Below are positions 19,217 through 30,666 of a stretch of 64,000 nt of DNA, piece by piece. Origin of the DNA: an uncultured Proteiniphilum sp. (GTDB lineage: Bacteria; Bacteroidota; Bacteroidia; Bacteroidales; Dysgonomonadaceae); NCBI GenBank assembly GCA_927407015.1, contig CAKMJT010000005.1, positions 96,801 to 160,800 on the forward strand. Reading direction: 5' to 3'. The translations under genes were made by a program, and so were the position numbers. The notes under the pieces are model-generated. The model was not told the origin of the DNA. It worked only from the letters and a program-made list of their open reading frames with translations, and did not search any database. The stretch's first letter is position 1. Each line of letters opens with the position of its first letter.

Positions 19217-19228
19217 TGTCAGATAAGG

Positions 19229-19261
19229 TAAAAAAATCGCGTCACCCTTCAGGCAACGCGA
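19229..19261 (-). terminator. Terminator of the OmpA-family gene
   Basis: On the minus strand, TCGCGT, a 21-nt loop, ACGCGA and then a run of seven T residues. It lies 29 bases after the OmpA stop and just before the msrC start, so the two genes are probably separate transcripts. Confidence 0.7.
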
Positions 19262-19289
19262 CTTTGCATGCTTGTGAAAAGATTGTGTC

Positions 19290-19982
19290 CTACTGTGCCT
19301 GTTCCTTGGCTTCCTGTATCATCTTGGCGTTGGGAAGAATATACACCTCCACACGACGGTTCTCAGACCTTCCGGCAACAGTGCTGTTGTCAGCCACGGG
19401 CTGTGTGGAACCAAAACCCTGAGAGACGATGCGTGAGCCGGAAACACCCTTCGATACCAGGTAGTTGTAGACGGATTCGGCACGGCGTTGCGACAGAGGA
19501 TTGTTGATGGCATCACTTCCGGTACTGTCTGTATGTCCGTAGATCTTCACATCCGTATCGGGATTGTTCTGCAGTGAGGTCGCAAATTTATCGAGTGAAG
19601 CACGGGAAGCTGAATTCAGCGTACTTGAATTGGTAGCGAACAGGATACCTGATTCAAAAGTAACCTTGATGGCTTCACCTGCATTCACCTTTTCTACCTG
19701 TGCTCCTTCTATCTGCTCCAGTTCAGCAGCCTGCTTGTCCATTTTGTTACCGATGATGGCTCCGGCAGCACCACCCAGCACGGCTCCGATACCCGCTCCG
19801 ATGGCTGCGCCTCTGCCGCCTCCGGCAATAGCACCTACGCCTGCACCTACTGCCGCACCGGCACCGGCACCAATGCCTCCGCCTTTAACGGTTCTGCTTG
19901 CACCACAGCTTGACAACACCAGTGAGCCACCCAATATGGCGATGGCGAATAATTTAGATAATTGTTTCATAGTCAGTTTCAT
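19290..19982 (-). CDS. OmpA-family lipoprotein with glycine-zipper segment
   Basis: About 230 aa from the Met I choose (MKLTMKQLSK). The frame extends 18 codons upstream, but those codons lie ahead of the signal peptide. A lipobox ends at LVLSSC. A long Gly/Ala-rich glycine zipper follows (about residues 35-85, ending GNKMDKQ). The C-terminal OmpA-like domain has the peptidoglycan-binding pattern GHTDSTG...LSQRRAESV...QGFGSTQP...NRRVEVYI. It is probably an outer-membrane lipoprotein that holds the envelope to the cell wall. Confidence 0.9.
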   Translation of the reverse strand: MKLTMKQLSKLFAIAILGGSLVLSSCGASRTVKGGGIGAGAGAAVGAGVGAIAGGGRGAAIGAGIGAVLGGAAGAIIGNKMDKQAAELEQIEGAQVEKVNAGEAIKVTFESGILFATNSSTLNSASRASLDKFATSLQNNPDTDVKIYGHTDSTGSDAINNPLSQRRAESVYNYLVSKGVSGSRIVSQGFGSTQPVADNSTVAGRSENRRVEVYILPNAKMIQEAKEQAQ

Positions 19983-20028
19983 TTTTGAATTAATATTTAT
20001 GTTTCTGTTAATAGATTTGTATGTCTTG

Positions 20029-20352
20029 TCAGTCAAACAGATTCAGGGTATCGCAATAAGCCAGTTCGCCGGCGACAATAGCCTCTATCTGTTCATCGGT
20101 ATAGTCTCTGATTGCATCTTTACGGGCATTCTTGAAGATATATTCCAGCAGTTCGTCTTCGTCGATTTCAATTTCCGTGTCATCGCCCTCGTCGAGGAAA
20201 CCCTTTTCTTCATAAAACTCATAGACTAAATCTACGATGTAATTGATCTCATCGTCGGAAAACTCATTCTTCATCTCTTCAGGGAGATGTTCCTGAATAA
20301 ATTTCAGAGAATCATCTTCGTCGTATTCAAGTACTTTTTTTTCTTCGCTCAT
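20029..20352 (-). CDS. Conserved acidic hypothetical protein
   Basis: A 107-aa, very acidic protein (many Asp/Glu, with runs such as DEGDDTEIEIDEDE). It has no signal peptide or membrane segment and looks like a small helical cytosolic protein. I recall similar unnamed proteins in Bacteroidales but no function. It lies upstream of the OmpA gene on the same strand. Confidence 0.75.
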   Translation of the reverse strand: MSEEKKVLEYDEDDSLKFIQEHLPEEMKNEFSDDEINYIVDLVYEFYEEKGFLDEGDDTEIEIDEDELLEYIFKNARKDAIRDYTDEQIEAIVAGELAYCDTLNLFD

Positions 20353-20598
20353 AACAAAACATTTTTGTATTTAACTTTCAACTGATATCACCGGAAAGGC
20401 TTTATTTTGTCAGAACTGATTTCAGTATCAGCAATGCCGATAAGAACAATATCTGTACTTACTAAAACAAATATCGAGATATTAAGTTCACCCATTCCCG
20501 TAATCAGCCATTTTTCTGCATCCTGTCCTATTTCTCCACACCCCTATCGGCGATGTATATTTTATGGGTATAGGATGACAGTTGTTCAAATAAAAAAC

Positions 20599-20606
20599 TA
20601 TATTTG
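20599..20606 (+). promoter_or_regulatory. Putative -7 box (TATATTTG) of the DUF6261 gene
   Basis: TATATTTG fits TAnnTTTG. A TTG lies 14 bp upstream (20582-20584), which is shorter than the usual spacing. The start codon is 28 bp downstream. Confidence 0.4.
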
Positions 20607-20634
20607 CGAATCCATTTTCATAATAAAATTAGTT

Positions 20635-21375
20635 ATGGCTTTCACACAAACAGACCCCGGCAGATTAACACAGGAAGAGCTGATAGAATATGTCCGAATG
20701 CTTATTTCATCCGGCAAAGCTGAAGAAGGAAACCCGATCACCAACCCCATCGCGTTGAAATATCTCAAAACACTGGAAAAGGATGTGAACGAGCTGGAGA
20801 ACACGCAGGTACATATTCGGCATGATGAAAAGAACAGGCAGCTCATCGAAGCGGACAGGGTGAGAGACCGTGCATTATCGGTTTTCAGAAGATTGATGCA
20901 GGTCTATGAACTCAGCGAGGACAATACTCCGGAAGCCGTTGCCTATGAGTATTTAAACGAGCTATGGACCAGGAAATACGATTCGTTGCCCTTTCTAAGC
21001 CTGATGGTTGAGACCGAAGGAATAGATGATATGCTTTTCGATCTCAGCGCCGACCGTTACTCCAGGCACCTGGAAACGCTGAAGCTGAAAGAGGCAGTGA
21101 AGAAAATCAAGGTTGCCAACGATGCTTTCAAGGCGCTCTGCGGCGATCATCCCCAGAAACAAACGATGAAACCTACCTACGATGCCAGGGCTCTCAGGAT
21201 TGAACTGACCGAGACCGTGAAGCTCTACGTGAATTACGTGAAAGCCGTGGCAGAAACATCAGACTCAGAGGGTTTGCAGCAGCTATACAAAAGTATTGTA
21301 GCCACATCCACCCATTTCGACGAGTTACTTGCCGCCCGTCATGCAGGAAAACAAATGAAGACCACAGCGGGTTAA
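20635..21375 (+). CDS. DUF6261 family protein
   Basis: 246 aa from the chosen start (MAFTQTDPGRLTQ). The open frame begins much further upstream, but the TATATTTG promoter box lies inside that extension, so the internal ATG is preferred. The protein is helical and soluble, without export signals. The family is a Bacteroidetes protein of unknown function, often of this size. It is transcribed alone and faces the yidC gene across a shared hairpin. Confidence 0.75.
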   Translation: MAFTQTDPGRLTQEELIEYVRMLISSGKAEEGNPITNPIALKYLKTLEKDVNELENTQVHIRHDEKNRQLIEADRVRDRALSVFRRLMQVYELSEDNTPEAVAYEYLNELWTRKYDSLPFLSLMVETEGIDDMLFDLSADRYSRHLETLKLKEAVKKIKVANDAFKALCGDHPQKQTMKPTYDARALRIELTETVKLYVNYVKAVAETSDSEGLQQLYKSIVATSTHFDELLAARHAGKQMKTTAG

Positions 21376-21527
21376 TCAGGCAGATATGACTATATCAGGA
21401 ATTATTCTTGACAATTACCTATTTCTTTCATTACTCTCGCCTGATTCTGAATCAAATGAAGCATTCACAAAATGGGAATAAACGTTCTGAGAATTGAATA
21501 ATCGATGTTGTCGCAGTGAACTGGAGA

Positions 21528-21575
21528 AAAAAAACGAGGGCGAAATCATACAATGATTTCACCCTCGTTTTGATC
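21528..21575. terminator. Bidirectional terminator between DUF6261 and yidC
   Basis: AAAACGAGGGcGAAATCAT at 21531-21549 pairs with ATGATTTCACCCTCGTTTT at 21553-21571 around a 3-nt loop, with one unpaired base. The A/T runs at both ends let it work in either direction, between two convergent genes. Confidence 0.85.
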
Positions 21576-21594
21576 GTTTTACCGAAATAGTTTG

Positions 21595-23577
21595 TTAACG
21601 GTAATTGCGTTTGGCATTGTCTTTTGCCCGCTCACGCGCCTGCTTCTCCTGCAATTTCTGCGCTTCTGCCAGCCGTGCCATGAATCCCGATTTCTTCTTC
21701 GGTTTCTTCTTGTTCTGTTCCAGTTGCAGTAATATCTTATCTTCGTTGATAAACTGTTTCATCAATAATGTGATGACAATCGTATACAACGTGGAGAGGA
21801 AATAGTAATAATTCAATCCGGCAGGATAAGAATTGAGGAAGAAAAACATGAAGACAGACATGAATATCGGCATGTATTTCATGCCCGGCATGGTCTGTTG
21901 ACCCGTATCCATCGTGTTCATGTTGAATTTCGTATAGATCACGTTGACGGCGGTCATCAGCAGACAGAACAGACTGATGTGGTTCCCCATGTACTTGGTG
22001 ATAAAGGGTATATCACCGCTCCAGGAGATCAGTGAATCGTATGTCGACAGGTCGTCGGCCCAGAGAAAACCCTGCTGGCGCAACTCGATGGCCGATGGGA
22101 AGAAGAAGAAGAGGGCGAGCAATACCGGCATCTGGATAAGCATGGGAAGGCAGCCGCTCATCGGGCTTACGCCCACCTTGTTATACAGCTCCATCGTGGC
22201 TTGCTGTCGCTTCATCATCATATCCTGTTCCTTACCCGGGAACTTCTTCTCTATCTCATGAATCTGGGGACGAAGCACCCTCATCTTGGCCGAGGAGATA
22301 TAGGATTTATAGGTAAGCGGTGAGATCACCACCTTCACCATCAGCGTCAGTATCAGGATGATCAGCCCCATACCCCAATTCATCGAAAGGAAGAAATTGA
22401 ATACCGGGATCGCGAACCATTTGTTCACCCAGCTCAGCCACCGGTAACCCAGATAGACGATCTCCTCCAGCTGCAGTTTCTGTGAGCTGTCGCTCACCCC
22501 CTTGTCGTATGCCTTCAGGGTTTTGTAATGTACCGGACCGAAATAATAGTTGAATCCGGCGGTGATCAGATCACTCTCAGCATCCACTTCCCCGGGAACC
22601 CATACCTCTGCCTTGTATTTTTTGATATGTTCGCTCTCGGTCAGCACCTCCGATGTGAGGATTGTATTGTTGAACGGTTTCCGGCCAATCACTACCGCCG
22701 AGAAGTACTGATCTTTGAACGCAAACCATTTCAACGGGTCGGACAGCTCCTTCTGGTCGTTTTTGGACTCACTTAGTTTCTGCACATCCTGACGGTCATA
22801 CTTATAATGTAAGCGTGTGTAGCGGTTTTCAAACATCCTTCCTTTTTCCTGCTGACGCACCTTCTGTTCCCAGTTCATCCTGAAGTTGGTGAGGCTTTCC
22901 GGATGAAGTCCGTTTCTCATCCCTGCCACGCGTACATCGAAATTCATCATATATTCATCGGACGGAAGGGTGTAGACAAAATCGATGTATTGTCCGGGAG
23001 TATGCTGCAAACGCATGGTTACCGTTCTCCCGTCAGCACTGCGGATCGGGGTGAAGATCTCATTTTCGGTGGACAAGCGAACACTGTTGCGGTTGAAAAG
23101 ATCCATGTTAAACCGTGCTTCATCTCCCTCAAACAGAAAGAGACTGTCACCGGTATACCGAAGGTATTCTTTCAGCTGCACCGATTCGATATTTCCCCCA
23201 TGGGTACATAACAGGAGGCGTACTTTCTCGTTCTCCAGCACCACCGTCTCTACGGTGGCCGGCAGCGGCTCACTGACAGCAAGGGTATCAGATATCCCAT
23301 TCCCAGTAACAGGGAGTGAGTCACCGGCCATTGACTGCAGAGGGCTTCCCGCACTGAAGAAATCGGACACACTGCTGCCCTGTTCCAACGCGGCTGTACC
23401 GGTGTCGGGCGTGATGGTTTGCACATCCGGTCCGGAACGTAGTTTATCCGCCTGTTCTATGGAGTCACGCGTTTGTTGCTGCTCTGCCAGCTGCTCCTGA
23501 CTAGGTCTGTTGAAGATCGAAAAGCCAATGATAATTGCGGTAATCAGCAGCAATCCTATGATTGTATTTTTATCCAT
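21595..23577 (-). CDS. yidC: Membrane protein insertase YidC
   Basis: A 660-aa YidC/Oxa1 insertase of the Gram-negative form. It has an N-terminal membrane segment (residues 1-20), a low-complexity linker, a large periplasmic domain (about 100-350) and the C-terminal insertase core (about 380-610). The core has LNWGMGLIILILTLMVKVVISPLTYKSY, the cytoplasmic loop KMRVLRPQIHEIEKKFPG and GCLPMLIQMPVL. The tail is Lys-rich. It inserts and folds inner-membrane proteins with or without SecYEG. pyrG lies upstream on the same strand (47-bp gap). Confidence 0.97.
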   Translation of the reverse strand: MDKNTIIGLLLITAIIIGFSIFNRPSQEQLAEQQQTRDSIEQADKLRSGPDVQTITPDTGTAALEQGSSVSDFFSAGSPLQSMAGDSLPVTGNGISDTLAVSEPLPATVETVVLENEKVRLLLCTHGGNIESVQLKEYLRYTGDSLFLFEGDEARFNMDLFNRNSVRLSTENEIFTPIRSADGRTVTMRLQHTPGQYIDFVYTLPSDEYMMNFDVRVAGMRNGLHPESLTNFRMNWEQKVRQQEKGRMFENRYTRLHYKYDRQDVQKLSESKNDQKELSDPLKWFAFKDQYFSAVVIGRKPFNNTILTSEVLTESEHIKKYKAEVWVPGEVDAESDLITAGFNYYFGPVHYKTLKAYDKGVSDSSQKLQLEEIVYLGYRWLSWVNKWFAIPVFNFFLSMNWGMGLIILILTLMVKVVISPLTYKSYISSAKMRVLRPQIHEIEKKFPGKEQDMMMKRQQATMELYNKVGVSPMSGCLPMLIQMPVLLALFFFFPSAIELRQQGFLWADDLSTYDSLISWSGDIPFITKYMGNHISLFCLLMTAVNVIYTKFNMNTMDTGQQTMPGMKYMPIFMSVFMFFFLNSYPAGLNYYYFLSTLYTIVITLLMKQFINEDKILLQLEQNKKKPKKKSGFMARLAEAQKLQEKQARERAKDNAKRNYR

Positions 23578-23624
23578 TTTTTCGTGCCGCAGCCTATGAC
23601 CAGCGGTAATCTATACTATTAAAA

Positions 23625-25280
<1,656 letters not shown>

Positions 25281-25369
25281 TCAAAGGTGCAAAGGTACAA
25301 AAAAAAGAGATAGTTAAGAGGGATATGTAAAAAAAAGAGCGTAACGGAAACGGGAAAGGAGGAACAGCC

Positions 25370-26047
25370 TTACCCATGCATTACCTCCAGTTCCATATTC
25401 TCACAACGCATGATCTTTCCCGGAAAAGCCTGTACAATGGTATAGTTGTGTGTAGACATGATCACGGCGGTACCTCTCTCCGAGATTTCCTGCAACAACG
25501 ACACGATCTGGCTCCCTGTCTCGGGGTCAAGATTACCCGTGGGCTCATCAGCCAGAATGAGGGAAGGTGAATTGAGCAGGGCACGTGCGATCACTACCCG
25601 TTGCTGCTCTCCTCCTGACAATTCGTGCGGCATCTTGTAGGTCTTGTGCTGCATCCCCACCTGTATCAGCACTTCGTTGATACGATCCTTGATCTCACGT
25701 TTGTTTTTCCAGCCTGTGGCTCTAAGCACAAACTCCAGGTTCTTCTCCACCGAGCGGTCGATCAGCAACTGAAAATCCTGGAAAACAATCCCTATTTTCC
25801 TGCGCAGATAGGGAACAAGACTGCGCTTGATCGTAGTGAGTTCATAGTCGAATACACGGGCACTTCCTGCCTCAATGGGCAGTTCGCCATACATGCTCTT
25901 CATCAGGGTACTTTTGCCTGATCCCACCTTCCCGATGATATAGAGAAAATCACCCCGGTTTACCGTAAGATTTACGTTTCGCAGGATGATATTCTCGTTG
26001 CGGTTGAGTTGTACGTTAGAGTAATTGATCAACTGTTCCTGAGCCAT
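25370..26047 (-). CDS. ftsE: Cell division ATP-binding protein FtsE
   Basis: A 225-aa ABC ATPase with Walker [10 protein letters not shown] (about 40-48), the signature [16 protein letters not shown] and Walker [14 protein letters not shown]. In FtsEX-type systems it works with the membrane protein FtsX to control peptidoglycan hydrolases at the septum. No ftsX is adjacent here. Its ATG overlaps the stop of the upstream DUF4870 gene (TAATG), so translation is likely coupled. Confidence 0.88.
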   Translation of the reverse strand: MAQEQLINYSNVQLNRNENIILRNVNLTVNRGDFLYIIGKVGSGKSTLMKSMYGELPIEAGSARVFDYELTTIKRSLVPYLRRKIGIVFQDFQLLIDRSVEKNLEFVLRATGWKNKREIKDRINEVLIQVGMQHKTYKMPHELSGGEQQRVVIARALLNSPSLILADEPTGNLDPETGSQIVSLLQEISERGTAVIMSTHNYTIVQAFPGKIMRCENMELEVMHG

Positions 26048-26514
26048 TATTTAATGAATTGAAACGTAAAAGGATATTTCCAGTACTCGCCGTTATTTGC
26101 CTTTACACTGGCCAATATCACAAAAATGATGTACAGCAGGCCGACGATGATGGCCAGGGGTATGCCGATGACTGTGATGCACAGGATAGCAGCATAAATG
26201 GCATAACTGATCATGAAATTGATGATGTTCTTTCCGTGACTGTCCACAGTAGCGTTGTAGTCTTTATTGGTTACCCACATAATAATGGGGACCACAAAAC
26301 CGGCGACAGGGAGAATAACGCCTGCAAACTGTGAAAGGTGCATCAGCATTAAATAGGTATTTTCACTCAGGCCATACAATGGATTCTTGTTGGCGTAGCC
26401 CGATGAATTATCATTCTCATTCAGCAACTTGGCTTTTTCCCGCTGGTATTCCTCTTCGGTGATACTACCCTTCTCTTTCAATTCATCCAGAATCTTTAAA
26501 TCTTCGTACTTCAT
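26047..26514 (-). CDS. DUF4870 membrane protein with N-terminal SHOCT-like motif
   Basis: 155 aa. The first 35 residues form a SHOCT-like helix pair (LKILDELKEKGSITEEEYQREKAKLL). The rest is a DUF4870 domain with three to four membrane segments (for example GVILPVAGFVVPIIMWV). Function unknown. Stop/start overlap with ftsE links the two genes. Confidence 0.82.
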   Translation of the reverse strand: MKYEDLKILDELKEKGSITEEEYQREKAKLLNENDNSSGYANKNPLYGLSENTYLMLMHLSQFAGVILPVAGFVVPIIMWVTNKDYNATVDSHGKNIINFMISYAIYAAILCITVIGIPLAIIVGLLYIIFVILASVKANNGEYWKYPFTFQFIK

Positions 26515-26604
26515 AAGGCATTCATTTTTATTTAGTAAGGAGTCCTGAAATATTTAGTTCGCTTCACTCAGTAATATTCTTCTTTTCCGACCTGTTGTTA
26601 CACA

Positions 26605-27042
26605 CTACCCTTCGGAGGATCTATTTACAAAGGTATATTTTTTCTTCTTTTTTTTTCCTTTTTTTTCCTTTTGCAGATAAATTATTGCGAAAAGGGTAGC
26701 AACCATTGATCCCAGCATATCTGCGATCCAGTCACCCCACTCCGCGCTACGTGAGGTGAAGAGATATTTTTGCAGTAACTCAATTCCCGCACCGTATACC
26801 ACGGGGATGACGAATCCCCAGAGTATCCATCGAAAAATGAAGGGATGGCCGTTGTGCAGTTTGAAATAATCAAACAGTGAAACCGCTGACAAGATGAAAA
26901 ACATCCCGAAATGAGCCAGTTTGTCCCATGCAATTCCCCGGGGCATATCAGGCACATTATCAGGACCAATCAGACAGGTAACCACGAAAATGAATAAACA
27001 AACCACAAGAGGAAGAAACATATAGCGGAGAAGCGTAGCCAT
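26605..27042 (-). CDS. VanZ-like family membrane protein
   Basis: 145 aa with four membrane segments. Family features are DKLAHFGMFFILSAV and the YGAGIELLQKYLFTSRSAEWGDWIADMLGS block. The C-terminus is a run of lysines (KEKKGKKKKKKYTF), encoded by long poly-purine tracts that could slip during replication. VanZ itself confers low-level teicoplanin resistance; the role of these small homologues is unknown. Confidence 0.85.
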   Translation of the reverse strand: MATLLRYMFLPLVVCLFIFVVTCLIGPDNVPDMPRGIAWDKLAHFGMFFILSAVSLFDYFKLHNGHPFIFRWILWGFVIPVVYGAGIELLQKYLFTSRSAEWGDWIADMLGSMVATLFAIIYLQKEKKGKKKKKKYTFVNRSSEG

Positions 27043-27227
27043 AACCTTACAAACTTATTCAGTAAAGAACGCAAAGTTAAAAATATATTCGGCTTTGTCT
27101 ATGATATTTATGAACATATAACGAAAAGAGAGAGACATTTTCGCAAAAAATTTGTTCCTTTGCTAAAAGAAAACAGCAGCAGTTTTAATGACTGCAATTG
27201 GTAATAATACAGGTATTTCAGGAAAAT

Positions 27228-28940
27228 ATGAGAAAAAGCTTACTTTTGGTACTGCTCGCAATCACTGCGATGCACTCTATGGCCCAATCACCGGCAGACG
27301 ATAAAAATCAGCGTTATTATGACATTAATAAAAATATCGATATATTCAATTCCCTGCTTCGGGAGCTGGATATGTTTTATGTAGACAGCATCGAGGTGAA
27401 TAATCTTGTGCAGGGAACCATCAGTAACATGCTTACCAGGCTCGACCCCTATACGGAATACTATTCGGAAGAAAACATGGGCGATCTGCAGTTCCTTACT
27501 ACGGGTGAGTATGCCGGTATCGGAGCCATTATATCCTATAAGGACGAACAGGTCATCATCAACGAACCCTATGAGGGACTTCCTGCCGATAAGGCAGGGC
27601 TGAAAGCAGGAGATGCTATCCTGGAGATAGATGGTCAGGATATGCGCAAGGCCAGCGTGAAGGAGGTGAGCGACAAGCTGAAAGGAACTCCGGGAACAGA
27701 ACTTAGACTGACGATACAACGTCCGGGGGAAAAGAAGGAGCGGACGATTGTCATTGTACGCGAGAAAATTGAAATGGATCCTATCACGTATGCCGAGGTC
27801 ACCGACGACCATATCGGCTATTTTTACTTCGGCAGCTTCACCACCAACAGCTCCGGGAGGGTAAAGGAAACCGTTACCGATCTCAAAAAAAAAGGAGCTA
27901 CATCACTCATCATGGACCTTCGCGGCAATGGTGGAGGGATCCTTGATGAAGCGGTCAACGTGGTAAACCTCTTCGTGCAGAAAGGGGAAGAGATCGTCTC
28001 CACGAAAGGAAAAGTAAAACAATGGGACAGAACATACCATACCCAGAATCAGCCACTGGATCAGGTCATCCCGATTGTCGTGCTGATTGATACCAGCTCT
28101 GCCTCTGCTTCTGAGATCGTGGCGGGAGGGCTGCAGGATCTGGACCGTGCTGCGATTGTAGGGAACCGTTCTTTTGGCAAAGGGCTGGTGCAGACACCCC
28201 GCGATCTGCCCTACGGTGGGAATATCAAGATTACCACATCGAAATATTACATTCCCAGTGGCCGTTGCATTCAGGCGCTCGATTATTCGCACCGCAATCC
28301 GGATGGGAGTGTAGCCCGTGTTCCCGACTCACTTACAACCATTTTTAAAACCAGAAACGGACGGGAAGTACGTGACGGGGGCGGTATCACACCCGACATC
28401 ACCCTTCCGCAGGAAAAAGGAGGTACCATCGCTTACTACCTCATGACGGATCACCTTATTTTCGATTATGTGACAAACTGGGTTCAGCAACACCAGAAAA
28501 TTGCGCCACCCGAACAGTTCCGCCTGACAGATGCCGACTATGAAGCGTTCAAAGAATTCGTCAAATCCAAAGACTTCAGGTATGACCAACTCAGCGAACG
28601 TTCTCTGCAGCAGTTGAGAAACATGATGGAATTTGAAGGTTATCTGGATGTGGCATCCGATGAATACAAGGCGCTGGAAGCAAAATTACAACCCAATCTC
28701 GATCGTGACCTGGAATTATTCAAAGCGGATATCAGGAGTATGATTGAATCTGAAATCGTGCAGCGCTATTATTACAAGAAAGGAGTACTCATTCACCAGC
28801 TTTCCCGGGATAAGGTATTCGATAAAGCGGTGGAAGTGCTCAATCATCCGGACCTTTTTCAATCTCTGCTTCAACCCAAACCGGGGAACACCGCTCCGGC
28901 AGGTGAAATAAAGGAGAAACGGCCGAATCAGTATTCCTGA
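27228..28940 (+). CDS. S41 family C-terminal processing peptidase
   Basis: 570 aa from the ATG that begins the signal peptide (MRKSLLLVLLAI...MAQ); the frame extends 10 codons upstream from a TTG. A PDZ domain (about 90-175; GLKAGDAILEIDGQ) precedes the S41 protease core, with the catalytic Ser in DTSSASASEIVAGGLQD and the Lys in NRSFGKGLVQ. Such proteases trim periplasmic proteins from the C-terminus. A CapA-family gene follows on the same strand. Confidence 0.92.
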   Translation: MRKSLLLVLLAITAMHSMAQSPADDKNQRYYDINKNIDIFNSLLRELDMFYVDSIEVNNLVQGTISNMLTRLDPYTEYYSEENMGDLQFLTTGEYAGIGAIISYKDEQVIINEPYEGLPADKAGLKAGDAILEIDGQDMRKASVKEVSDKLKGTPGTELRLTIQRPGEKKERTIVIVREKIEMDPITYAEVTDDHIGYFYFGSFTTNSSGRVKETVTDLKKKGATSLIMDLRGNGGGILDEAVNVVNLFVQKGEEIVSTKGKVKQWDRTYHTQNQPLDQVIPIVVLIDTSSASASEIVAGGLQDLDRAAIVGNRSFGKGLVQTPRDLPYGGNIKITTSKYYIPSGRCIQALDYSHRNPDGSVARVPDSLTTIFKTRNGREVRDGGGITPDITLPQEKGGTIAYYLMTDHLIFDYVTNWVQQHQKIAPPEQFRLTDADYEAFKEFVKSKDFRYDQLSERSLQQLRNMMEFEGYLDVASDEYKALEAKLQPNLDRDLELFKADIRSMIESEIVQRYYYKKGVLIHQLSRDKVFDKAVEVLNHPDLFQSLLQPKPGNTAPAGEIKEKRPNQYS

Positions 28941-29059
28941 CCACCCCTGGTCTGAGGTCCGTATTTCAACGTTTGAGCAGCGGGGTCGGCGACTTTCCGA
29001 AAGAGATGGCATCTTTTTCTCTATCTTCCGGCTATGAACGCTTAACATCAGGTATCTTC

Positions 29060-30121
29060 ATGCGAACGCTATTCACTTTCTTTCTATCGTTTTGCCTGTT
29101 TCATCCTGCCAGCTCGCAGGAAAAGCGTGTTACCCTGCTTTTCGCCGGTGATGCGATACAGCACATGCCCCAGGTTCATGGTGCCATGGTCGGTAACGGA
29201 AGTTATCAGTACGATTCCTGCTTTTATCTGGTGAAAGAAGAAATTGCATCCGCCAATATTGCCGGAATCAATTTTGAAACCACCCTCGGTGGAGTGCCAT
29301 ACACGGGCTATCCTCAATTCAGTTCACCCGATGCATTTGCTGCTTCCCTGAAGGATGCAGGGTTCGATATCTTTTTCCAGGCGAACAACCATGCGGCGGA
29401 CCGGGGCAGAAAAGGACTGGAACGAACCATTGATATACTGGATTCTCTGGGTATCCGGCATACCGGCACCTTCAAATCGGAAGAATCACGCCGGCTGTAT
29501 TATCCGTTGATGATCATCAAAAACGGAATTCGCATCGCTTTTCTCAATTATACCTATGACACGAACGGATTACCTGTACCTGCACCGAACAGGGTGAATC
29601 TGAACGACAGCAACCGGATCATCAGCGATCTCATTTACACACAGCTATACAAACCCGATATCATCATTGCCCAGATGCATTGGGGTGAGGAATATCGCCA
29701 TACACCTTCTCCCGGTCAGAAAAAACTGGCCCGTCTTTTATTGCAGCATGGTGTACGGATCATTATCGGTCATCATCCGCATGTGGTACAGCCGCTGGTC
29801 GTGGAAAGAGAGCACGGGATGATACGGAATGCCGTCTATTATTCGCTGGGAAACTTTATCTCCAATCAGCAGCGGATTCATACGGATGGCGGCATGCTGG
29901 CAGAGATAGTGATCAGCCGGAAGGATGCATTATCGCCGGTAGTGATTGAATCCTGTGACTATTCATTGGTATGGGTGCATAAAAAATATAGACAAGGGAA
30001 AATGCAATTTTTGCTGATCCCTTCACCCGGCGATAAAATACCGGCTATGCGCGCAGAAGAAAAACAAAAAATGAATAACTTTGCAGAGCACGCAAAAAGA
30101 ATTGTAAAACAACGATTTTAA
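29060..30121 (+). CDS. CapA family protein (metallophosphatase-like)
   Basis: 353 aa from MRTLFTFFLSF, which opens a signal peptide; an upstream in-frame extension of 29 codons has no leader character. The PGA_cap domain shows LLFAGDAIQH, INFETTLGG, FQANNHAADRG, MHWGEEY and GHHPHVVQP, a calcineurin-like metal site pattern. CapA of Bacillus is needed for poly-gamma-glutamate export; in Bacteroidetes the family's role is unclear. It sits between the S41 protease and an MgtC-like gene on one strand. Confidence 0.88.
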   Translation: MRTLFTFFLSFCLFHPASSQEKRVTLLFAGDAIQHMPQVHGAMVGNGSYQYDSCFYLVKEEIASANIAGINFETTLGGVPYTGYPQFSSPDAFAASLKDAGFDIFFQANNHAADRGRKGLERTIDILDSLGIRHTGTFKSEESRRLYYPLMIIKNGIRIAFLNYTYDTNGLPVPAPNRVNLNDSNRIISDLIYTQLYKPDIIIAQMHWGEEYRHTPSPGQKKLARLLLQHGVRIIIGHHPHVVQPLVVEREHGMIRNAVYYSLGNFISNQQRIHTDGGMLAEIVISRKDALSPVVIESCDYSLVWVHKKYRQGKMQFLLIPSPGDKIPAMRAEEKQKMNNFAEHAKRIVKQRF

Positions 30122-30132
30122 TAATTCTTCTA

Positions 30133-30594
30133 ATGGAATCAATAGAATTTATCATACGCATACTGGCCGCAACTGTGGCTGGAGGAGCTCTGGGCCTGGA
30201 ACGTGAGTCAAACAACAAAAGTGCCGGGTTGAGAACCCACACGCTGGTGTCAATCAGTGCCTGCATCTTTGCACTCATTTCCCTGCGTGTGGTAGAGGGG
30301 GCTGAAGGCGATCCCACCCGTGTGGTAGGGCAGATTGTGACCGGCATCGGGTTTCTGGGTGCCGGGGTGATCCTGCACAGAGGACCTAATGTACAGGGAC
30401 TGACCACTGCCGCAACGATCTGGAGTAGTGCTGCGCTCGGCTGTCTGGCCGCTTTCGGGTTCTATTGGGAGCTGGCAGCCTCCACACTGCTGGTCATTTT
30501 TGTCAATACCGCTTTCAAAAAAGCAGATATCTGGTTTTTGAAAGTTCGAAAGAAGAAAAAAATGACGGATAAAGAGAATGATCTGTTTGAATAA
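30133..30594 (+). CDS. MgtC/SapB family membrane protein
   Basis: 153 aa with four to five membrane segments. The conserved block GGALGLERESNNKSAGLRTHTLVSI and RVVGQIVTGIGFLGAGVILHRG...GLTTAATIWSSAALG identify the family, named for the MgtC virulence factor linked to Mg2+ limitation. It starts 11 bp after the CapA stop, so it is probably in the same operon. Confidence 0.92.
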   Translation: MESIEFIIRILAATVAGGALGLERESNNKSAGLRTHTLVSISACIFALISLRVVEGAEGDPTRVVGQIVTGIGFLGAGVILHRGPNVQGLTTAATIWSSAALGCLAAFGFYWELAASTLLVIFVNTAFKKADIWFLKVRKKKKMTDKENDLFE

Positions 30595-30666
30595 AAAAGC
30601 AGATTTACACCCTACAGGTGAAAACAGTCCAATTCGCAATATCCGACGGCTCCGACCTTAACCAGC

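Noticed and set aside
30595..30666. Possible terminator between mgtC and the DUF1460 gene
   Set aside because: Only a short weak stem (ACACC...GGTGA) without a T-run could be found.
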